A DNA stretch of 64,000 bases. Origin: Panulirus ornatus (lineage: Eukaryota; Arthropoda; Malacostraca; Decapoda; Palinuridae). The translations under genes and the position numbers were made by a program. Below are positions 1 through 10,893 of the stretch, piece after piece; the stretch's first letter is position 1, and each line of letters opens with the position of its first letter. The notes beneath the pieces were generated by a model that worked only from the letters and a program-made list of their open reading frames with translations, did no database searches and was not told where the DNA came from. The stretch is from contig NC_092241.1 in the NCBI RefSeq assembly GCF_036320965.1, positions 22,023,517-22,087,516 of the forward strand. Direction: 5' to 3'.

Positions 1-525
1 GAAGTGGATCATAGGGTGGGGGAGGGGGCGAAAATTTTGGGAGCCTTGAAAAATGTGTGGAAGTCGAGAACATTATCCCGGAAAGCAAAAATGGGTATGT
101 TTGAAGGAATAGTAGTTCCAACAATGTTGTATGGTTGCGAGGCGTGGGCTATGGATAGAGTTGTGCGCAGGAGGATGGATGTGCTGGAAATGAGATGTTT
201 GAGGACAATGTGTGGTGTGAGGTGGTTTGATCGAGTAAGTAACGTAAGGGTAAGAGAGATGTGTGGAAATAAAAAGAGCGTGGTTGAGAGAGCAGAAGAG
301 GGTGTTTTAAAATGGTTTGGGCACATGGAGAGAATGAGTGAGGAAAGATTGACCAAGAGGATATATGTGTCGGAGGTGGAGGGAACGAGGAGAAGAGGGA
401 GACCAAATTGGAGGTGGAAAGATGGAGTGAAAAAGATTTTGTGTGATCGGGGCCTGAACATGCAGGAGGGTGAAAGGAGGGCAAGGAATAGAGTGAATTG
501 GAGCGATGTGGTATACAGGGGTTGA
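1..525 (+). CDS. LINE polyprotein, C-terminal fragment (173+ aa)
   Basis: The frame is open from base 1 (Glu-Val-Asp-His) to the TGA at 523-525. It covers only the region after the reverse transcriptase. Visible motifs are LYGCEAWAMD, MRCLRTMCGVRWF and a basic C-terminus (RRRGRPNWRWKDGVKK). This C-terminal region is typical of single-ORF RTE-type LINEs and is probably involved in RNA or DNA binding; that role is inference. No frameshift or internal stop is seen. No start is called because the frame enters from outside the window, and the methionine at base 4 is not a real start. Confidence 0.75.
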   Translation, partial: EVDHRVGEGAKILGALKNVWKSRTLSRKAKMGMFEGIVVPTMLYGCEAWAMDRVVRRRMDVLEMRCLRTMCGVRWFDRVSNVRVREMCGNKKSVVERAEEGVLKWFGHMERMSEERLTKRIYVSEVEGTRRRGRPNWRWKDGVKKILCDRGLNMQEGERRARNRVNWSDVVYRG

Positions 526-742
526 CGTGCTGTCAGTGGATTGAATCAAGGCATGTGAAGCGTCCGGGGTAAACCATGGAAAGCTGTGTAGGTATGTATA
601 TTTGTGTGTGTGGACGTGTGTATGTACATGTGTATGGGGGGGGTTGGGCCATTTCTTTCGTCTGTTTCCTTGCGCTACCTCGCAAACGCGGGAGACAGCG
701 ACAAAGTATAAAAAAAAAAAAAAAAAAAAAAAAAATATATAT
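1..742 (+). mobile_element. RTE-like LINE copy A, 3' part (cut by window edge)
   Basis: This is the 3' end of a non-LTR retrotransposon. An open frame runs in from the left edge and stops at 523-525. A short-form 3' UTR follows (526-710), ending with the GC-rich module around 677-702 and the tail start GACAAAGTATA. An A-run then passes into (TA)n up to about 742. The coding part matches residues 826-998 of the complete copy at 39722-42718 almost perfectly, so this copy is young. LINE copy B begins directly in its A/TA tail, so B probably inserted into A's tail. The true 5' extent lies outside the window. Confidence 0.9.
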
Positions 743-1032
743 ATGCTCTGTTCATGCCTTCACCCTCTCAATCAATAACCTCCCATATAATTTACCAGGA
801 ATACTCAACAAACTTATACTTCTGTAATTTGAGCACTCACTCTTATCCCCTTTGCCTTTGTACAATGGCACTATGCACGCATTCCGCCAATCCTCAGGCA
901 CCTCACCATGAGTCATACATACATTAAATAACCTTACCAACCAGTCAACAATACAGTCACCCCCTTTTTTAATAAATTCCACTGCAATACCATCCAAACC
1001 TTCTGCCTTGCCGGCTTTCATCTTCCGCAAAG
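743..1032 (-). pseudogene. Inverted RT N-terminal segment of LINE copy B
   Basis: Read on the minus strand, this segment encodes the RT region from RKMKAGK through GLDGIAVEFIKK, VPEDWRNACIVPLYKGKG and LIERVKA. That corresponds to residues about 500-594 of the complete copy. It is open throughout but has no start and no link to the rest of the ORF, because the 3' part lies on the opposite strand. It differs from copy I by a few substitutions, for example SNYRS for SNYRG. It is non-functional in this arrangement. Confidence 0.8.
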
Positions 1033-2230
1033 AGCAGTGTGGTTTCAGAAGTGGTAGAGGATGTGTGGATCAGGTGTTTGCTTTGAAGAATGTATGTGAG
1101 AAATACTTAGAAAAGCAAATGGATTTGTATGTAGCATTTATGGATCTGGAGAAGGCATATGATAGAGTTGATAGAGATGCTCTGTGGAAGGTATTAAGAA
1201 TATATGGTGTGGGAGGCAAGTTGTTAGAAGCAGTGAAAAGTTTTTATCGAGGATGTAAGGCATATGTACGTGTAGGAAGAGAGGAAAGTGATTGGTTCTC
1301 AGTGAATGTAGGTTTGCGGCAGGGGTGTGTGATGTCTCCATGGTTGTTTAATTTGTTTATGGATGGGGTTGTTAGGGAGGTAAATGCAAGAGTTTTGGAG
1401 AGAGGGGCAAGTATGAAGTCTGTTGGGGATGAGAGAGCTTGGGAAGTGAGTCAGTTGTTGTTCGCTGATGATACAGCGCTGGTGGCTGATTCATGTGAGA
1501 AACTGCAGAAGCTGGTGACTGAGTTTGGTAAAGTGTGTGGAAGAAGAAAGTTAAGAGTAAATGTGAATAAGAGCAAGGTTATTAGGTACAGTAGGGTTGA
1601 GGGTCAAGTCAATTGGGAGGTGAGTTTGAATGGAGAAAAACTGGAGAAGTGAAGTGTTTTAGATATCTGGGAGTGGATCTGGCAGCGGATGGAACCATGG
1701 AAGCGGAAGTGGATCATAGGGTGGGGGAGGGGGCGAAAATTCTGGGGGCTTTGAAGAATGTGTGGAAGTCGAGAACATTATCTCGGAAAGGAAAAATGGG
1801 TATGTTTGAAGGAATAGTGGTTCCAACAATGTTGTATGGTTGCGAGGCGTGGGCTATGGATAGAGTTGTGCGCAGGAGGATGGATGTGCTGGAAATGAGA
1901 TGTTTGAGGACAATGTGTGGTGTGAGGTGGTTTGATCGAGTGAGTAACGTAAGGGTAAGAGAGATGTGTGGAAATAAAAAGAGCGTGGTTGAGAGAGCAG
2001 AAGAGGGTGTTTTGAAGTGGTTTGGGCACATGGAGAGGATGAGTGAGGAAAGATTGACCAAGAGGATATATGTGTCGGAGGTGGAGGGAACAAGGAGAAG
2101 AGGGAGACCAAATTGGAGGTGGAAAGATGGAGTGAAAAAGATTTTGTGTGATCGGGGCCTGAACATGCAGGAGGGTGAAAGGAGGGCAAGGAATAGAGTG
2201 AATTGGAGCGATGTGGTATACCGGGGTTGA
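1030..2230 (+). pseudogene. LINE copy B RT to C-terminus, one frameshift
   Basis: The frame starts at the inversion junction with EEQCGFRSGRG and carries RT motif A (FMDLEKAYDRV), motif B (GLRQGCVMSPWLFN) and the catalytic LLFADDTALV box. Near 1645 one G is missing relative to copies F and I: CTGGAGAAGTG replaces CTGGAGGAAGTG. This ends the frame at 1652. Sequence downstream continues in another frame (KCFRYLGVDLAADG and on) to the normal stop at 2230. All catalytic residues are present, but the frameshift and missing N-terminus make it a pseudogene. Confidence 0.85.
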
Positions 2231-2428
2231 CGTGCCGTCAGTGGATTGAATCAAGGCATGTGAAGCGTCTGGGGTAAGCTATGGAAAGCTGTGTAGGTAT
2301 GTATATTTGCGTGTGTGGAAGTATGTATATACATGTGTATGGGGGGGGTTGGGCCATTTCTTTCGTCTGTTTCCTTGCGCTACCTCGCAAACGCGGGAGA
2401 CAGCGACAAAGTATAATAAATAAATAAG

Positions 2429-2931
<503 letters not shown>

Positions 2932-5665
2932 CCTTCCCCTGCGAGGTAGCCCTAAGAGAGGACAAAAGGCCACATTCGTTCGCACTCAGTCTCTAGCTGT
3001 CATGTGTAAAGCACCGAAACCACAGCTCCCTTTCCACATCCAGGCTCCACAAAACTTTCTGTGGTTTGACCCCAGACGATTCACATGCCCTGGTTCAATC
3101 TATTGGCAGCACGTCGACCCCGGTATACCAAATCGTTCCAATTCACTCTATTCTTTGTACGCCCCTCACTCTCCTGTATGTTCAGGCCCCTATCGCTCAA
3201 AATCTTTTTCACTCCATTCTTCCACCTCCAATTCGGTCTCCCACTTCTTGTTCCCTCTAACTCCGACACATATATCCTCGTTGTCAATCTTTCCTGACTC
3301 ATTCTTTCCACGTGACCAAACCATTTCAATACACCCTCCTCTCCTCTCTCAACCACACTCATTTCATTACCAGACATATCTTTTACGCTCTCATTACTTA
3401 CTTGATTAAACCACCTCACACCACTTATTGTCCTTAAACATCTATTTCCAACACATCAACCCTCCTCTGCACAACCCTATCTATAGCCCATGCCTCACAT
3501 TCATACAGCTTTGTTGGAACGACTATCCCTTCAAAGCTACCCATTTTAGATATCCGAAATAACGTTCTCGATTTCTATAGATTCTTCAACGCCCCCAGAA
3601 CCTTTACGCCATCCCTTACCCTGTGACTCACTTCCGCTTCGATGATTCCATCCGCTGCTAAGTCCACTCCCAAATATCTAAATCACTTCACTTCCTCCAT
3701 TTTCTCTCCATTCAATCTTACCTCCCTGTTAACTTCTCTCATAACCCCACTGAGCCTAATAACCTTGCTCTTATTCATATTTGATCTCATCTTTCTTCTT
3801 TCACATACTTAACAAAATTCAGTCACGAACCTCTGCAGCTTCTCACCAGAGTCAGCACTATCACTTTATCATCAGCAAACAACAACTGACTCAAATCCTA
3901 AGCTCTCTCATCCACAACGAACTGCATACTTGCCTATCTCTCCAAAACTCTTGTATTCACCACCTTAACCACCCCATCCATGAACAAATTTAAGAACCAT
4001 AGTGACATCACGCACTCCTGCTGCAAACCGACATATTCACTTGGAACTAATCAATTTCGTCTCTTTTTACTCGTGCACATGTCTTACATCCTTTGTAAAA
4101 ACTTTTCACCGCTTTTAGCAACTTACCTCCCACACCATATACTCTTAAAACCTTCCACAAAGCATCCCCATCCACCCTATCATATGCTTTCTCGAAATCC
4201 ATAAATGCTACATACAAATCCATCTGCTTTTCCAAGTATTGCTGGCATGCATTCTTAAAAGAAAACACGTGATCCACACATCCTCTACCACTTGTAAAAC
4301 CACACTGCTCTTCCCCAGTCTGATGCACTGTACATGCCTTTACCCTTTCAATCAATACCCTCCCATATAATATCCCAGGAATACTGAACAAACTTATGCC
4401 TCTGTAATTTGAACACTCACCTTTACCCCCTTTGCCTTTGTACAATGGCACTATGCATGCATTCCGCCAATCCTCAGACTCTTTACCATGGTCCACACAT
4501 ACAGTGAATATCCTTACTAACTAATGAAGAACAAAGCTATCCCCATTTTTTATAAATTCCACTGCAGTCCCATGGAAACCCGCTGCCTTGCCGGCTTTCA
4601 TCTTCCGCAAAGCTTTCACTACCTCTTCTCTGTTCATCAAACCATTCTCCCTGACCCTCTCACTTAGCTCACAAACCCGACCAAAACACCTTATATCTGC
4701 CACTCTATCATCAAACAATTCAACAATATTTCAAAACATTCACTCCATATCCTTCTCACTCCATCCTTACTTATTACCCCGTTCACCGATATTTCCATTC
4801 GTTCTCTTGTCTTACGTACTTTATTTACCTCTTACCAAAATATCTTTTTATTTTCTCATGCCATCTCTCATTTGCCCTCTTTTTCACATCTTGCGCCTTT
4901 CTCTTGACCTCCTGCCTCTTTCTTTTATACATCTCCCACTCATTTACACTGCTTCCCTGAAAAAATCGTTCACTCGCTGCTCTCTTCTCTTTATCTGAAA
5001 ATCTTACTTCATCCCAAAACTCACTACACTTTCTAATCTGCCCACCTCCCACCTTTCTGATGCCACATGCGTCTTTTGCACAAGTTATTGCTGTTTCCAT
5101 AAATACATCCCCTTCCTTACCCACTCCTCTCACGTCATTTGCTCTCTCCTTCTGCCATTCTGCCCTTCCGCACAAATATCTTCTTTCCAATTCAGTTACT
5201 CTCAGTACTCTCTTCTTCCCAACATTCTCTCTTCCTCTCCGAAAACCTCTACAAATCTTCACCTTCGCCTCCACAAGATAGTGATCAAACATCCCTCCAG
5301 CTGCCCATCTTAGCACATGTCTCTCTTTTACACGCCTATCAATTAACACGCAATTCAATAACGCTCCCTGGGCGTCTCTCCTACTCACATACGTATACTT
5401 ATGTTTATCTCTCTTTTCGAAATAGGTATTCCCAATCACGAGTCCTTTTTCAGCACACAAATCCACAAGCTTTACACCAATTCCATTTACAACACTGAAC
5501 ACACCATGGACACAAGTTATACCCTCAACTGTTACATCATTCACTTTTGCATTCGAATCATCCATCACTATAACCCGGGCTCCTTTATGAAAGCTGTTAA
5601 CACACTCACTCAGCTGCTCCAAGAAGACTTGTCTCTCATGATCTTTCTTCTCATGAACAGGTGCA
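2932..5665 (-). mobile_element. Divergent RTE-like LINE copy C, 5'-truncated and decayed
   Basis: This is a long minus-strand copy of the same LINE family, older than A, B, D or F. Its 3' end has the long-form UTR, truncated at about 2932. The coding part runs from about 3110 up to 5665. Open fragments include the C-terminus (3081-3419), RT (4047-4496), the RT N-terminus (4521-4718) and endonuclease plus linker (4825-5622). The endonuclease fragment keeps VIVMDDSNAKV but has FDHYL where copy I has SDHYL. Several frameshifts and stops break it. At 5665 it ends abruptly within the codons for GAYAPGHE, next to an opposite-strand RT fragment. Confidence 0.85.
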
Positions 5666-5751
5666 AAGTCTCCATAGTTGTTAATTTATTTATGGATGGG
5701 GTTGTTAGGGAGGTGAATGCAAAAGTTTGGGAAAGAGGGGCAAGTATGCAG
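5666..5751 (+). mobile_element. Short plus-strand RTE-like RT fragment
   Basis: About 86 bp encode VNLFMDGVVREVNAK followed by VWERGASMQS, matching residues about 700-729 of the complete LINE. One base is missing near TTGTTAATTT. It lies between the 5' end of minus-strand copy C and the 3' end of minus-strand copy D. It therefore belongs to neither in simple collinear order and marks a rearrangement or chimeric insertion. Confidence 0.75.
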
Positions 5752-6753
5752 TCTCCCGCGTTTGCGAGGTAGCGCAAGGAAACAGACGTAAGAAATGGCC
5801 CAACCCACCCCCATACACATGTATATACATACGTCCACACACGCAAATATACATACCTACACAGTTTTCCATGGTTTACCCCAGACGCTTCACATGCCCT
5901 GATTCAATCTACTGACAGCACGTCAACCCCGGTATACCACATCGATCCAATTCACTCTATTCCTTGCCCTCCTTTCACCCTCCTACATGTTCAGGCCCCG
6001 ATCACACAAAATCTTTTTCACTCCATCTTTCCACCTCCAATTTGGTCTCCCTCTTCTCCTCGTTCCCTCCACCTCCGACACATGTATCCTCTTGGTCAAT
6101 CTTTCCTCACTCATTCTCTCCATGTGCCCAAACCATTTCAAAACACTCTCTTCTGCTCTCTCAACCACGCTCTTTTTATTTCCACACATCTCTCTTACCC
6201 TTACGTTGCTTACTCGATCAAACCACCTTTCACCGCATATTGTCCTCAAACATCTCATTTCCAGCACATCCATCCTCCTGCGCACAACTCTATCCATAGC
6301 CCACGCCTCGCAACCATACAACATTGTTGGAACCACTGTTCCTTCAAACATACCCATTTTTGCTTTTCGAGATAATGTTCTCGACTTCCACACATTCTTC
6401 AAGGCTTCCAGGATTTTCGCCCCCTCCTCCACCCTATGATCCACTTCCGCTTCTATGGTTCCATCCGCTGCCAGATCCACTCCCAGATATCTAAAACACT
6501 TTACTTCCTCCAGTTTTTCTCCATTCAAACTTACCTCCCAATTGACTTGACCCTCAACCCTACTGTACCTAATAACCTTGCTCTTATTCACATTTACTAT
6601 TAACTTTCTTCTTTCACACACTTTACCAAACTCAGTCACCAGCTTCTGCAGTTTCTCACATGAATCAGCCACCAGCGCTGTATCATCAGCGAACAACAAC
6701 TGACTCACTTCCCAAGAAAGCTCTCTCATCCACAACAGACTTCATACTTGCCC
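5752..6753 (-). mobile_element. RTE-like LINE copy D, 5'-truncated
   Basis: A minus-strand copy with the short 3' UTR (5752-5932), starting inside the GC-rich terminal module because the last tail bases are missing. The coding region extends to 6753, where the match ends at the codons for GASMKS. It is similar enough to copy I to be fairly young. No clear target-site duplication is visible, in part because the left side joins the plus-strand fragment at 5751. Confidence 0.85.
5933..6753 (-). pseudogene. LINE copy D RT C-terminal part, nonsense mutation
   Basis: This encodes residues about 724-998. The RT box LLFADDTALV and the downstream YLGVDLAADG and LYGCEAWAMD motifs are present. A small insertion in the ERAWEV codons near 6715 shifts the frame upstream. 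The codon for Q979 has become TAG (after CDRGLNM), which ends the open frame at 5983. The product would lack the finger and palm N-terminal half of RT and the endonuclease, so it is dead. Confidence 0.8.
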
Positions 6754-6937
6754 CTTGCTGCTCTCAGCCATGGTCACAGCTTAAGCGTCACGTCATGAGA
6801 AGAACCATCATAATGGAGTTGCACGGACTGTGATTCTTGCTGTGGTTACAAGAATGTTCTTCCACCCACCAGTGATGCTACTACGTTTGTGAATCAAGAA
6901 CCATTACAACACAAACCTCGCCAGGTGGTAGAGTGTC
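6754..6937. other. Unassigned sequence
   Basis: Apparently single-copy in the window. No ORF, RNA motif or repeat was recognised. It separates LINE copy D from the duplicated 5' block at 6938. Confidence 0.4.
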
Positions 6938-7255
6938 CCGCAGTGTATCGAGACAGACTTCCCCAGAACTTTTTTAAAGGGGAAGTAAATGTTTATAGTT
7001 GTGTTACTGGAGTGATAGTTTTCATACATGGTGTTTTGACAAGAAAATAGTGAAATTGGAAAAAATGCAGCTTAGACATTGAAGCTTTTTGATACTGTGG
7101 TTAAATTGATGAGAACTACTATTGACGTTTGTGTAAATAAATTATGCATTTCCTTTTTCCATAGCCAGAGGTTGAACCATTATGTGACATTCATTTTTTC
7201 ATTTCATTTCAAGCTAGGAGTTTCAGTTTTCTAAATTATTTCCTTCATTTTTCAT
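6938..7255 (+). repeat. Duplicated block upstream of a LINE 5' end (first copy)
   Basis: About 318 bp, running from CGCAGTGTATCGAGACAGAC to TTCATTTTTCATATG. It reappears as the reverse complement at 42904-43218. In both places it is followed, in the same order, by a TA/TG microsatellite and then the LINE 5' terminus. It may be a promoter-bearing upstream part of the element, or flanking DNA duplicated with it. No ORF is conserved. Confidence 0.8.
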
Positions 7256-7315
7256 ATGTATATATATATATATGTATATGTGTGTGTGTGTGTGTATATG
7301 TGCGTATGTATGTGC

Positions 7316-7395
<80 letters not shown>
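7256..7395. repeat. (TA)n/(TG)n microsatellite
   Basis: A mixed tract: TA, then TG with CGTATG interruptions, then about 75 bp of pure TA. The same TA-TG-TA layout lies at the equivalent place beside LINE copy I (42841-42903), so it is part of the duplicated unit. Confidence 0.95.
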
Positions 7396-7398
<3 letters not shown>

Positions 7399-7528
7399 CC
7401 CTGGGGATAGGGGTGAAAGAATTCTTCCCACGCATTCCTCGCGTGTCGTAGAAGGCGACTAGAGGGGACGGGAGCGGGGGGCCAGAAATCCTCCCCTCCT
7501 TGTAGTTTTTAAACTTTCTAAAATGGGA
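7396..7528 (+). mobile_element. Isolated LINE 5' UTR (copy E), cut just after the start codon
   Basis: It begins with the near-palindrome TATCCCTGGGGATA (7396-7409) and matches the 5' UTR of copy I at 42719-42840 nearly base for base. It reaches the initiator ATG (7523-7525) and the next codon, then stops and passes into (TA)n. All coding sequence is missing, so this is a 3'-deleted remnant and not a normal 5'-truncated insertion. Confidence 0.85.
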
Positions 7529-7590
7529 TATATATATATATATATACGAATAAAGTGTATATGAACGCGTACCTTCATAGAACATACAAA

Positions 7591-7663
7591 GCTCCAACAG
7601 CCAGGATCGAACCTGGGACCCCTTGTGCAAGAGGCAGGCATGTAACCGCTAGGCTAAGGGACT
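7591..7663 (-). ncRNA. tRNA-like Pol III module 1 (one-base deletion)
   Basis: On the minus strand it has an A box variant and the B box GGTTCGATCC with a pairing CCAGG/CCTGG arm. One base is missing in the D-arm region relative to its sisters (TGTAACC for TGCTAACC on the plus strand). The acceptor ends do not pair, so it is tRNA-derived and not a normal tRNA gene. Confidence 0.4.
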
Positions 7664-7865
7664 GTATAATAGGAAACAACTATTCGAAATACTAAGTACT
7701 CGAATACCCTTCGTCTCACAATGGTGAGCAACTGGGTCTATCGGTTGTTTCCGAACAGAACACATAGCCAGCTGATAGCGTTTTACCGAACCTGACTGTA
7801 CAACGCGGAGTTATATGAATACGAATAAAGTGTATAAGAACGCGCACCTTCATAGAACATACAAA

Positions 7866-7939
7866 GCTCCAACAGCCAGGATCGAATCTGGAACCCCTTG
7901 TGCAAGAGGCAGGCATGCTAACCGCTAGGCTAAGGGACT
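7866..7939 (-). ncRNA. tRNA-like Pol III module 2
   Basis: A 74-bp module with A box TAGCCTAGCGG. The B-box region carries a substitution (plus strand ATCGAATCTGG), which weakens the T-arm pairing. The anticodon-arm region contains TCTTGCACAAG. The acceptor ends are unpaired. Confidence 0.4.
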
Positions 7940-8141
7940 GTATAATAGGAAACAACTATTCGAAACACTAAGTACTCGAATACCCTTCGTCTCACAATGG
8001 TGAGCAACGGGGTCTATCGGTTGTTTCCGAACAGAACACATAGCCAGCTGATAGTGTTTTACCGAACCTGACTGTACGACGCGGAGTTATATGAATACGA
8101 ATAAAGTGTATATGAACGCGCACCTTCATAGAACATACAAA

Positions 8142-8215
8142 GCTCCAACAGCCAGGATCGAACCTGGGACCCCTTGTGCAAGAGGCAGGCATGCTAACCG
8201 CTGGGCTAAGGGACT
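8142..8215 (-). ncRNA. tRNA-like Pol III module 3
   Basis: The B box GGTTCGATCC is intact. The A box has one change (TAGCCCAGCGG), which still fits the consensus. This is the last minus-strand unit before the orientation flip. Confidence 0.4.
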
Positions 8216-8471
8216 GTATAATAGGAAACAACTCGAAATACTAAGTACTCGAATACCCTTCGTCTCACAATTGTATGTTCTATGAAGGTGCGCGTTCATA
8301 TACACTTTATTCGTATTCATATAACTCCGCGTTGTACAGTCAGGTTCGGTAAAACGCTATCAGCTGGCTATGTGTTCTGTTCGGAAACAACCGATAGACC
8401 CCGTTGCTCAACATTGTGAGACGAAGGGTATTCGAGTACTTAGTATTTCGAATAGTTGTTTCCTATTATAC

Positions 8472-8545
8472 AGTCCCTTAGCCTAGCGGTTAGCATGCCT
8501 GCCTCTTGCACAAGGGGTCCCAGGTTCGATCCTGGCTGTTGGAGC
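8472..8545 (+). ncRNA. tRNA-like Pol III module 4
   Basis: A box TAGCCTAGCGG (8479-8489) and B box GGTTCGATCC both match consensus. CCAGG/CCTGG closes a T-arm-like hairpin, and CCTCTTG/CAAGGGG pairs in the anticodon-arm region. The 5' AGTCCCT and 3' TTGGAGC ends cannot form an acceptor stem. Confidence 0.45.
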
Positions 8546-8747
8546 TTCGTATGTTCTATGAAGGTGCGCGTTCATATACACTTCATTCGTATTCATATAA
8601 CTCCGCGTTGTACAGTCAGGTTCGGTAAAACGCTATCAGCTGGCTATGTGTTCTGTTCGGAAACAACCGATAGACCCCGTTGCTCACCATTGTGAGACGA
8701 AGGGTATTCGAGTACTTAGTATTTCGAATAGTTGTTTCCTATTATAC

Positions 8748-8821
8748 AGTCCCTTAGCCTAGCGGTTAGCATGCCTGCCTCTTGCACAAGGGGTCCCAGG
8801 TTCGATCCTGGCTGTTGGAGC
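8748..8821 (+). ncRNA. tRNA-like Pol III module 5
   Basis: Identical to module 4 over the tRNA-like part and exactly 276 bp downstream. It ends a few bases before a (TA)n tract. Confidence 0.45.
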
Positions 8822-8830
8822 TTTGTATGC

Positions 8831-9260
<430 letters not shown>

Positions 9261-10893
9261 AAAAGGGGGTGACTGTATTGTTGACTGGTTGGTAAGGTTA
9301 TTTAATGTATGTATGACTCATGGTGAGGTGCCTGAGGATTGGCGGAATGCGTACATAGTGCCATTGTACAAAGGCAAAGGGGATAAGAGTGAGTGCTCAA
9401 ATTACAGAGGTATAAGTTTGTTGAGTATTCCTGGTAAATTATATGGGAGGGTATTGATTGAGAGGGTGAAGGCATGTACAGAGCATCAGATTGGGGAAGA
9501 GCAGTGTGGTTTCAGAAGTGGTAGAGGATGTGTGGATCAGGTGTTTGCTTTGAAGAATGTATGTGAGAAATACTTAGAAAAGCAAATGGATTTGTATGTA
9601 GCATTTATGGATCTGGAGAAGGCATATGATAGAGTTGATAGAGATGCTCTGTGGAAGGTAGTAAGAATATATGGTGTGGGAGGAAAGTTGTTAGAAGCAG
9701 TGAAAAGTTTTTATCGAGGATGTAAGGCATGTGTACGTTTAGGAAGAGAGGAAAGTGATTGGTTCTCAGTGAATGTAGGTTTGCGGCAGGGGTGTGTGAT
9801 GTCTCCATGGTTGTTTAATTTGTTTATGGATGGGGTTGTTAGGGATGTAAATGCAAGAGTTTTGGAAAGAGGGGCAAGTATGAAGTCTGTTGTGGATGAG
9901 AGAGCTTGGGAAGTGAGTCAGTTGTTGTTCGCTGATGACACAGCGCTGGTGGCTGATTCATGTGAGAAACTGCAGAAGCTGGTGACTGAGTTTGGTAAAG
10001 TGTGTGGAAGAAGAAAGTTAAGGGTAAATGTGAATAAGAGCAAGGTTATTAGGTACAGTAGGGTTGAGGGTCAAGTCAATTGGGAGGTGAGTTTGAATGG
10101 TGAAAAACTGGAGGAAGTGAAGTGTTTTAGATATCTGGGAGTGGATCTGGCAGCGGATGGAACCATGGAAGCGGAAGTGGATCATAGGGTGGGGGAGGGG
10201 GCGAAAATTCTGGGAGCCTTGAAGAATGTGTGGAAGTCGAGAACATTATCTCGGAAAGCAAAAATGGGTATGTTTGAAGGAATAGTGGTTCCAACAATGT
10301 TGTATGGTTGCGAGGCGTGGGCTATGGATAGAGTTGTGCGCAGGAGGATGGGTGTGCTGGAAATGAGATGTTTGAGGACAATGTGTGGTGTGAGGTGGTT
10401 TGATCGAGTGAGTAACGTATGGGTAAGAGAGATGTGTGGAAATAAAAAGAGCGTGGTTGAGAGAGCAGAAGAGGGTGTTTTGAAGTGGTTTGGGCACATG
10501 GAGAGGATGAGTGAGGAAAGATTGACCAAGAGGATATATGTGTCGGAGGTGGAGGGAACGAGGAGAAGAGGGAGACCAAATTGGAGGTGGAAAGATGGAG
10601 TGAAAAAGATTTTGTGTGATCGGGGCCTGAACATGCAGGAGGGTGAAAGGAGGGCAAGGAATAGAGTGAATTGGAGCGATGTGTTATACCGGGGCTGACG
10701 TGCTGTCAGTGGATTGAATCAAGGCATGTGAAGCGTCTGGGGTAAACCATGGAAAGCTGTGTAGGTATGTATATTTGCATGTGTGGACGTATGTATATAC
10801 ATGTGTATGGGGGGGGTTGGGCCATTTCTTTCGTCTGTTTCCTTGCGCTACCTCGCAAACGCGGGAGACAGCGACAAAGTATAAAAAAAAAAA
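9261..10893 (+). mobile_element. RTE-like LINE copy F, 5'-truncated, with target-site duplication
   Basis: A clean nested insertion into the CR1-like element. The 11-bp repeat AATAAGGCTAA flanks it at 9250-9260 and 10894-10904. It starts inside the RT coding region (KKGGDCIVDW, residue about 520) and keeps RT, the C-terminus, the short 3' UTR (10699-10880) and a 13-base A-run tail. It is very close in sequence to copy I. A-rich tail, 5' truncation and a short target duplication are the hallmarks of target-primed reverse transcription. Confidence 0.93.

Larger units (their letters stand above)
7547..8822. repeat. Inverted array of 276-bp units with tRNA-like modules
   Basis: Five units, complete or partial, at a period of 276 bp (275 between the first two). 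The left three point to the minus strand and the right two to the plus strand. Orientation flips near 8270-8275, at CACAATTGTATG. Each unit carries one tRNA-like sequence with Pol III A- and B-box consensus matches, followed by about 200 bp of unique-looking sequence. Unit-to-unit identity is very high, with scattered substitutions. The most likely nature is a tRNA-derived SINE or satellite cluster. It is bordered by (TA)n on both sides (about 7529-7546 and 8831-8939). Confidence 0.85.

Noticed and set aside
9..549. Antisense ORFs (up to 150 codons) opposite LINE copies
   Set aside because: They recur opposite every LINE copy because the sense codons leave the antisense frame open; no independent evidence of coding.
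8472..8545. Functional tRNA gene
   Set aside because: A and B boxes are good, but the acceptor ends do not pair and the D and anticodon arms are weak in the standard register; called tRNA-like only.
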